Source: Methylobacter sp.
Lineage (GTDB): Bacteria; Pseudomonadota; Gammaproteobacteria; Methylococcales; Methylomonadaceae
Assembly (NCBI GenBank): GCA_030679035.1
Contig: JAUXTH010000144.1
Span: 31,052-95,051 of the forward strand
Reading direction: 5' to 3'
DNA: 64,000 nt
Positions 63,101 through 64,000 of this stretch are shown here, piece by piece. Position 1 is the first letter of the stretch. Each line of letters opens with the position of its first letter. Both the position numbers and the translations under genes were made by a program. The notes beneath the pieces were generated by a model. That model saw nothing but the letters and a program-made list of their open reading frames with translations. It was not told where the DNA came from and searched no databases.

Positions 63101-63897
63101 TAGACTTGTTTGTTAAATGGCCGCAAACGACGGATATGTCTAAGACGGAGCGCCACTATCTCGTCGTACCGTATACGGAACGGAATAGTGCCAAGAATGC
63201 CGGGGCCCTGTGGGATAAAAAAGCGAAATCTTGGTATGCGGAAAAAAATGCCGACATGGATATTTTGAAGCAGTGGTTGCCGGAAAATGTCAAAGACCAG
63301 CAAGCGCCCTCTATGGCACCACGAGAGGAATTTTCCGAAGCACTGGCTTCGTTGGGTTGTCTCATCACGGGCGACCATCCGATTATGGATGGTCAAACCC
63401 ACAGAATTGCGACCGTAGGAGACAAGTCAGGTGAACGGGCGGGGTTCTATGTTGCCTATCTTGACGAACATCCAGCCGGTTACATCCAAAACAATAGAAC
63501 CGGCGATACCATGAAATGGAAATCAAAAGGCTATTCGCTGAGTGAAGCAGAAAAAGCGCAGTTAAAAGCCAATAACGCCACTAAGTTACAAGAACGCGAC
63601 GCTGCGCATAAAGCCCAACAACTTAAAGTTGCAGAATCTATTCGTGAATTGTTGAAAGTTGCGCCGCCTGCGCCTGCTGATCATCCCTATTTGCAATTGA
63701 AGCAAGCCAGACCGGGCAGTTTGCGTGTGGTGCCGGAAGATATAAGTGCGTTACCAACAGATGCCAATATTATTATTGGTAAGAACTGGAAAGAGTCTAT
63801 GAAATTGCGGAAGGCCAATCCGGATAAACTGGTTTTTACAGCCGGGGATTTGTTATTGCCCCCCCTGCGTCAGAATAGTTGTCGCCTCAAATTTTAA
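57124..63897 (+). CDS. Giant methylase / Strawberry-notch helicase / ArdC fusion, 3' end truncated by an IS
   Basis: 2257 aa. A Rossmann methylase-like domain (about 130-350) has VMIEPSAGTGDLAVWS and VMNPPFSS. A Gly/Ser/Thr linker (about 360-465) follows. The helicase (about 500-1160) has GDGTGVGKGREISGIILDN, DGVIAFDEAHSMGNA, VYVSATGATEISNLSYADRLGLWG and QGFGRTHRTNQAQEP, the Strawberry-notch layout. The ArdC part (1601 on) is FHETVAENLIKQLEQGTAPWQRPW with metal site LHELGHWTGHPSRL. Two DUF5710 repeats (VPYPEKNQAKALGAKWD; VPYTERNSAKNAGALWD) follow. Such proteins on conjugative elements probably shield incoming DNA from host restriction. The last residues (PPLRQNSCRLKF) come from the inserted element. 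Confidence 0.88.
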   Translation: MAKIPNPAQLDFFDDWLVVEENASPSNNSISTIEKDAEAAIANFEKFRYQLALRLAEKLDKDGEITMKFLTDEANRAFGGTQAEGVYSTKDAYDAMEAAFNIHLINTETTDFTTQNAAWASDKALELTKRIQKLPTQTKRDQEMDEFQQFSTPPALSFVANWVANVKATDVMIEPSAGTGDLAVWSKIAGAEVVLNELSPRRQVLLADLFPQARLFKENAEQLDNVLPTDVVPTIAVMNPPFSSTAGRVQGQRDTSNGARHIEQALKRLQDGGRLVAIVGQGMATDRPAFKAWWRTIEKKYNVRANIGISGKDYAKYGTTFDNQILVIDKTGVTTQPVLTGHVESVTDLPKLLEGIKNDRQQRQSIINKPTVDEDTQKVSDTVQPDNRIGGAGADTGSIGTEPVGNGGDTGTRIIDSQTEGESPVSNVVNDGSGAGSGVGTGSTGLVGGSGGDDIGGNSGILEGHNANTISIEAKIGEVTEFSDAVFSNYTPQRLSIPGAQQHPGRLVQSAAMSAVEPPPPTYAPVLPENLIQEGLLSIAQLECLVYAGQAHCDVLPNGSRKGFFIGDGTGVGKGREISGIILDNQMQGRKKAVWVSFNEGLIEDAKRDFSGIGGNPEKIFFQGKTKAGNAISQIDGILFTTYSTLRGGEKKQATDLGQKTGKTRAQQIVDWLGDGFDGVIAFDEAHSMGNAIGIKGKRGVRKPSQQALAGINLQRELPNARVVYVSATGATEISNLSYADRLGLWGEGTPFADVNTFITGVSKGGIASMELISRDMKAMGMYIARSLSYDGVSYERLEHTLSDLQEDIYNELAGAWQIVLNNVDAALEITQAGSNGNAKSAAMAQFWGAHQRFFNQVITSMQTPRVIDDIRRQLDAGNVAVIQLVNTNEAAQERIIAEATAQDAALEDLDFTPRQMLMDYIRNGFPVAAYQESKDDNGNTVYVPVMDLDWNQVFDREAIALRDSLLETLNQIRVPENPLDSIINAFGSDLVAEVTGRSRRFVQTRDEDGHLKIIEEKRGKHSSSADAQAFQNDKKKILVFSGAGGTGYSFHADNTAENKHKRIHYILQPGWRADSAVQGFGRTHRTNQAQEPHYVLPTTNLKAQKRFVSSIARRLDQLGALTRGQREATGQGMFTAADNLESDYATTALNIFFGDLYRGTTGLSFQDVTKQMGLNLFDANGAFSETKIPAIPQFLNRLLSLKTDQQNAVFAEFEKRLVETVEYAKQHGLYDSGLQTLKAVSIKKTRDDVAYEDKTSGAKTRYVELGVTNELSYYDWTDALQIAGKRLLIANELSGWFVSEFGKNKGEVFFLKDIGERLNSEGKPVRRGVIYTIQKDNHRYIDNADVVSRGWDYKTVSVNGVNSYQKVILSRAITEAEAEMLWTVQVEHAPKTETKTTRMIVGVILPIWDRVEGSERIYRLQTDEGEMLLGRLVSSKSAKQTLKNLGLESSLSKMTAVELFIAMKNGSKAILSNGWEIAIAKVNHEDRIEIKGRGYLSEAEKRVLKDQGVFIERINWQERVFIPTGGTGLEIFERITQSKPVVDLIEKNRNQEANEVEQEYGIPQIPTTETAIFETNGKPATEIVTTALSHSDSQKEVIPMNQTKKPFHETVAENLIKQLEQGTAPWQRPWEPGGPGSFVPINPLTGKRYKGINALQLMSQERGDQRWLTYKQSAGLGGQVRRGEKGTSIQYWKFTDEQLKKDDQGKAVLDEEGKPVKVTVKLERPRVFYATVFNAEQIEGLPPLQKKQQTWDAIERAENMLTASAAVINYTAGDKAFYRPSSDSIHLPERGQFPSADKFYATALHELGHWTGHPSRLYRDLAHPFGSEGYAREELRAEISSMLLGDALGIGHDPGQHAAYVGSWIKALQEDPLEIFRAAADAERIQGFLLALEQKQEQDLLDNPNTLASDNAVVREFRETEDLAANQSQTSKIEQQQTQTDYEQAPDKSVALGREDKTYIQVPYPEKNQAKALGAKWDRGLQSWYVPANVDLDLFVKWPQTTDMSKTERHYLVVPYTERNSAKNAGALWDKKAKSWYAEKNADMDILKQWLPENVKDQQAPSMAPREEFSEALASLGCLITGDHPIMDGQTHRIATVGDKSGERAGFYVAYLDEHPAGYIQNNRTGDTMKWKSKGYSLSEAEKAQLKANNATKLQERDAAHKAQQLKVAESIRELLKVAPPAPADHPYLQLKQARPGSLRVVPEDISALPTDANIIIGKNWKESMKLRKANPDKLVFTAGDLLLPPLRQNSCRLKF
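58196..58540 (+). CDS. Possible overlapping gene inside the linker of the giant ORF
   Basis: A 114-codon +1 frame with GGAGG at 58182-58186, 9 nt before its ATG. Its product (ILKRYRIPFNPTTELAALVLIQAALERNLLETAEIQEPELLIAKLRANPRLAMSLMTG...) reads like a compact helical protein, while the main frame here is Gly/Ser linker. Antisense frames are also open here, so composition alone could explain it. Confidence 0.3.
   Translation: MIVNKDNQSSINQQSMKILKRYRIPFNPTTELAALVLIQAALERNLLETAEIQEPELLIAKLRANPRLAMSLMTGAEPGVELALDLPDSLAEAAAMILEEIVASLKATMPTPFQ
61924..63897 (+). CDS. Internal in-frame start for a stand-alone ArdC/DUF5710 product
   Basis: An AAGGAGG motif stands 7-8 nt before ATG 61924, which is codon 1601 of the giant ORF and precisely precedes the ArdC N-terminus (MNQTKKPFHETVAENL). 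Translation from here would give a 657-codon ArdC-like protein (ssDNA-binding domain plus zinc metalloprotease, then DUF5710 repeats). ArdC proteins normally begin just like this. The 3' end is truncated as for the long form. Confidence 0.55.
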   Translation: MNQTKKPFHETVAENLIKQLEQGTAPWQRPWEPGGPGSFVPINPLTGKRYKGINALQLMSQERGDQRWLTYKQSAGLGGQVRRGEKGTSIQYWKFTDEQLKKDDQGKAVLDEEGKPVKVTVKLERPRVFYATVFNAEQIEGLPPLQKKQQTWDAIERAENMLTASAAVINYTAGDKAFYRPSSDSIHLPERGQFPSADKFYATALHELGHWTGHPSRLYRDLAHPFGSEGYAREELRAEISSMLLGDALGIGHDPGQHAAYVGSWIKALQEDPLEIFRAAADAERIQGFLLALEQKQEQDLLDNPNTLASDNAVVREFRETEDLAANQSQTSKIEQQQTQTDYEQAPDKSVALGREDKTYIQVPYPEKNQAKALGAKWDRGLQSWYVPANVDLDLFVKWPQTTDMSKTERHYLVVPYTERNSAKNAGALWDKKAKSWYAEKNADMDILKQWLPENVKDQQAPSMAPREEFSEALASLGCLITGDHPIMDGQTHRIATVGDKSGERAGFYVAYLDEHPAGYIQNNRTGDTMKWKSKGYSLSEAEKAQLKANNATKLQERDAAHKAQQLKVAESIRELLKVAPPAPADHPYLQLKQARPGSLRVVPEDISALPTDANIIIGKNWKESMKLRKANPDKLVFTAGDLLLPPLRQNSCRLKF

Positions 63898-64000
63898 GAA
63901 AAAATAAAATTTGAGATTAGAAATGAAAAAATATAAAAGGTATTCCGCAGGCTTCAAAGAGCAGGCATTGGTAAAAGTTTACAGTCGTGGCAATGACCAA
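63860..64000 (+). mobile_element. Insertion sequence, left end only
   Basis: The giant ORF breaks after ...AGDLLL near 63858. Following sequence (CCCCCCTGCGTCAGAATAG...) is unlike coding sequence and leads into a transposase-like ORF. The exact junction is uncertain by several bases and the right end is outside the window. Confidence 0.7.
63924..64000 (+). CDS. Transposase OrfA-like protein, N-terminal fragment
   Basis: MKKYKRYSAGFKEQALVKVYSRGND begins the HTH domain seen at the start of IS3/IS911-type OrfA proteins (YS.EFK.QAL..V..RG). The frame is open to the window edge. Family is tentative from 25 residues. Confidence 0.6.

Overview
The window looks like the chromosome of a gammaproteobacterial methylotroph, probably a Methylococcales methanotroph. 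The evidence is a FliK gene, an rpsF-rpsR-DUF2232-rplI ribosomal operon, a waaA Kdo transferase and a one-carbon (methenyl-THF cyclohydrolase, FchA-type) gene. The taxon is inferred from gene content and protein style, not from a marker search.

Layout. (1) 1-6.9 kb is core chromosome: fliJ end, fliK, rpsF/rpsR/DUF2232/rplI, waaA, fchA and a tRNA-Pro(TGG)/Arg(TCT)/His(GTG) cluster. (2) At the tRNA-His 3' end an integrative and conjugative element (ICE) begins with a tyrosine integrase, a DUF4224 protein and an STY4528-like protein. Next comes a leftward IncP/RP4-style mating-pair operon in alphabetical gene order: trbB-C-D-E-F-G-H-I-J-K-L-N (21.1-10.2 kb). (3) 21.3-29.1 kb is cargo: a ParB-like protein, an ABC-type periplasmic binding protein, a sensor kinase, a two-REC response regulator, a cytochrome P450 and a TonB-dependent receptor. 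(4) 29.3-49.7 kb is a defence island. It holds dndA and a phosphorothioation-associated methyltransferase (+ strand). Opposite them is a long leftward operon: DUF4007, giant ATPase, short DndC, DUF262 protein, Ser/Thr kinase, PLD-helicase, small coiled-coil protein, DndD-like ATPase and a 145-aa protein. An HNH-like protein, a WYL regulator, a RES/Xre toxin-antitoxin pair and a decayed VapC follow or are interspersed. (5) 49.8-56.8 kb is the DNA-processing module: traM/L/K leftward, an RP4-type oriT, then traJ, traI relaxase, a small membrane protein, traG coupling protein and traF peptidase rightward. (6) 57.1-63.9 kb is one enormous ORF fusing a methylase fold, a Strawberry-notch-type helicase, an ArdC metalloprotease domain and two DUF5710 repeats. 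It is cut off at its 3' end by an insertion sequence that runs off the window. The right ICE end is not in the window.

How it works together. Integrase and a probable excision/directionality factor move the element at tRNA-His. TraJ/K/I process oriT, TraG couples the relaxosome to the Trb type IV secretion channel, and TraF probably matures the TrbC pilin. The cargo between trb and tra gives the host phage/plasmid defence based on DNA phosphorothioation.

Most interesting points: a phosphorothioation system of the DUF4007/PLD-helicase type carrying an embedded kinase-DUF262 pair in an AT-rich block; a near-palindromic RP4-like oriT with a second nic-like sequence; a TrbJ C-terminal tail copied onto the TrbK-position protein; and an internal Shine-Dalgarno/ATG that could release the ArdC portion from the giant fusion.
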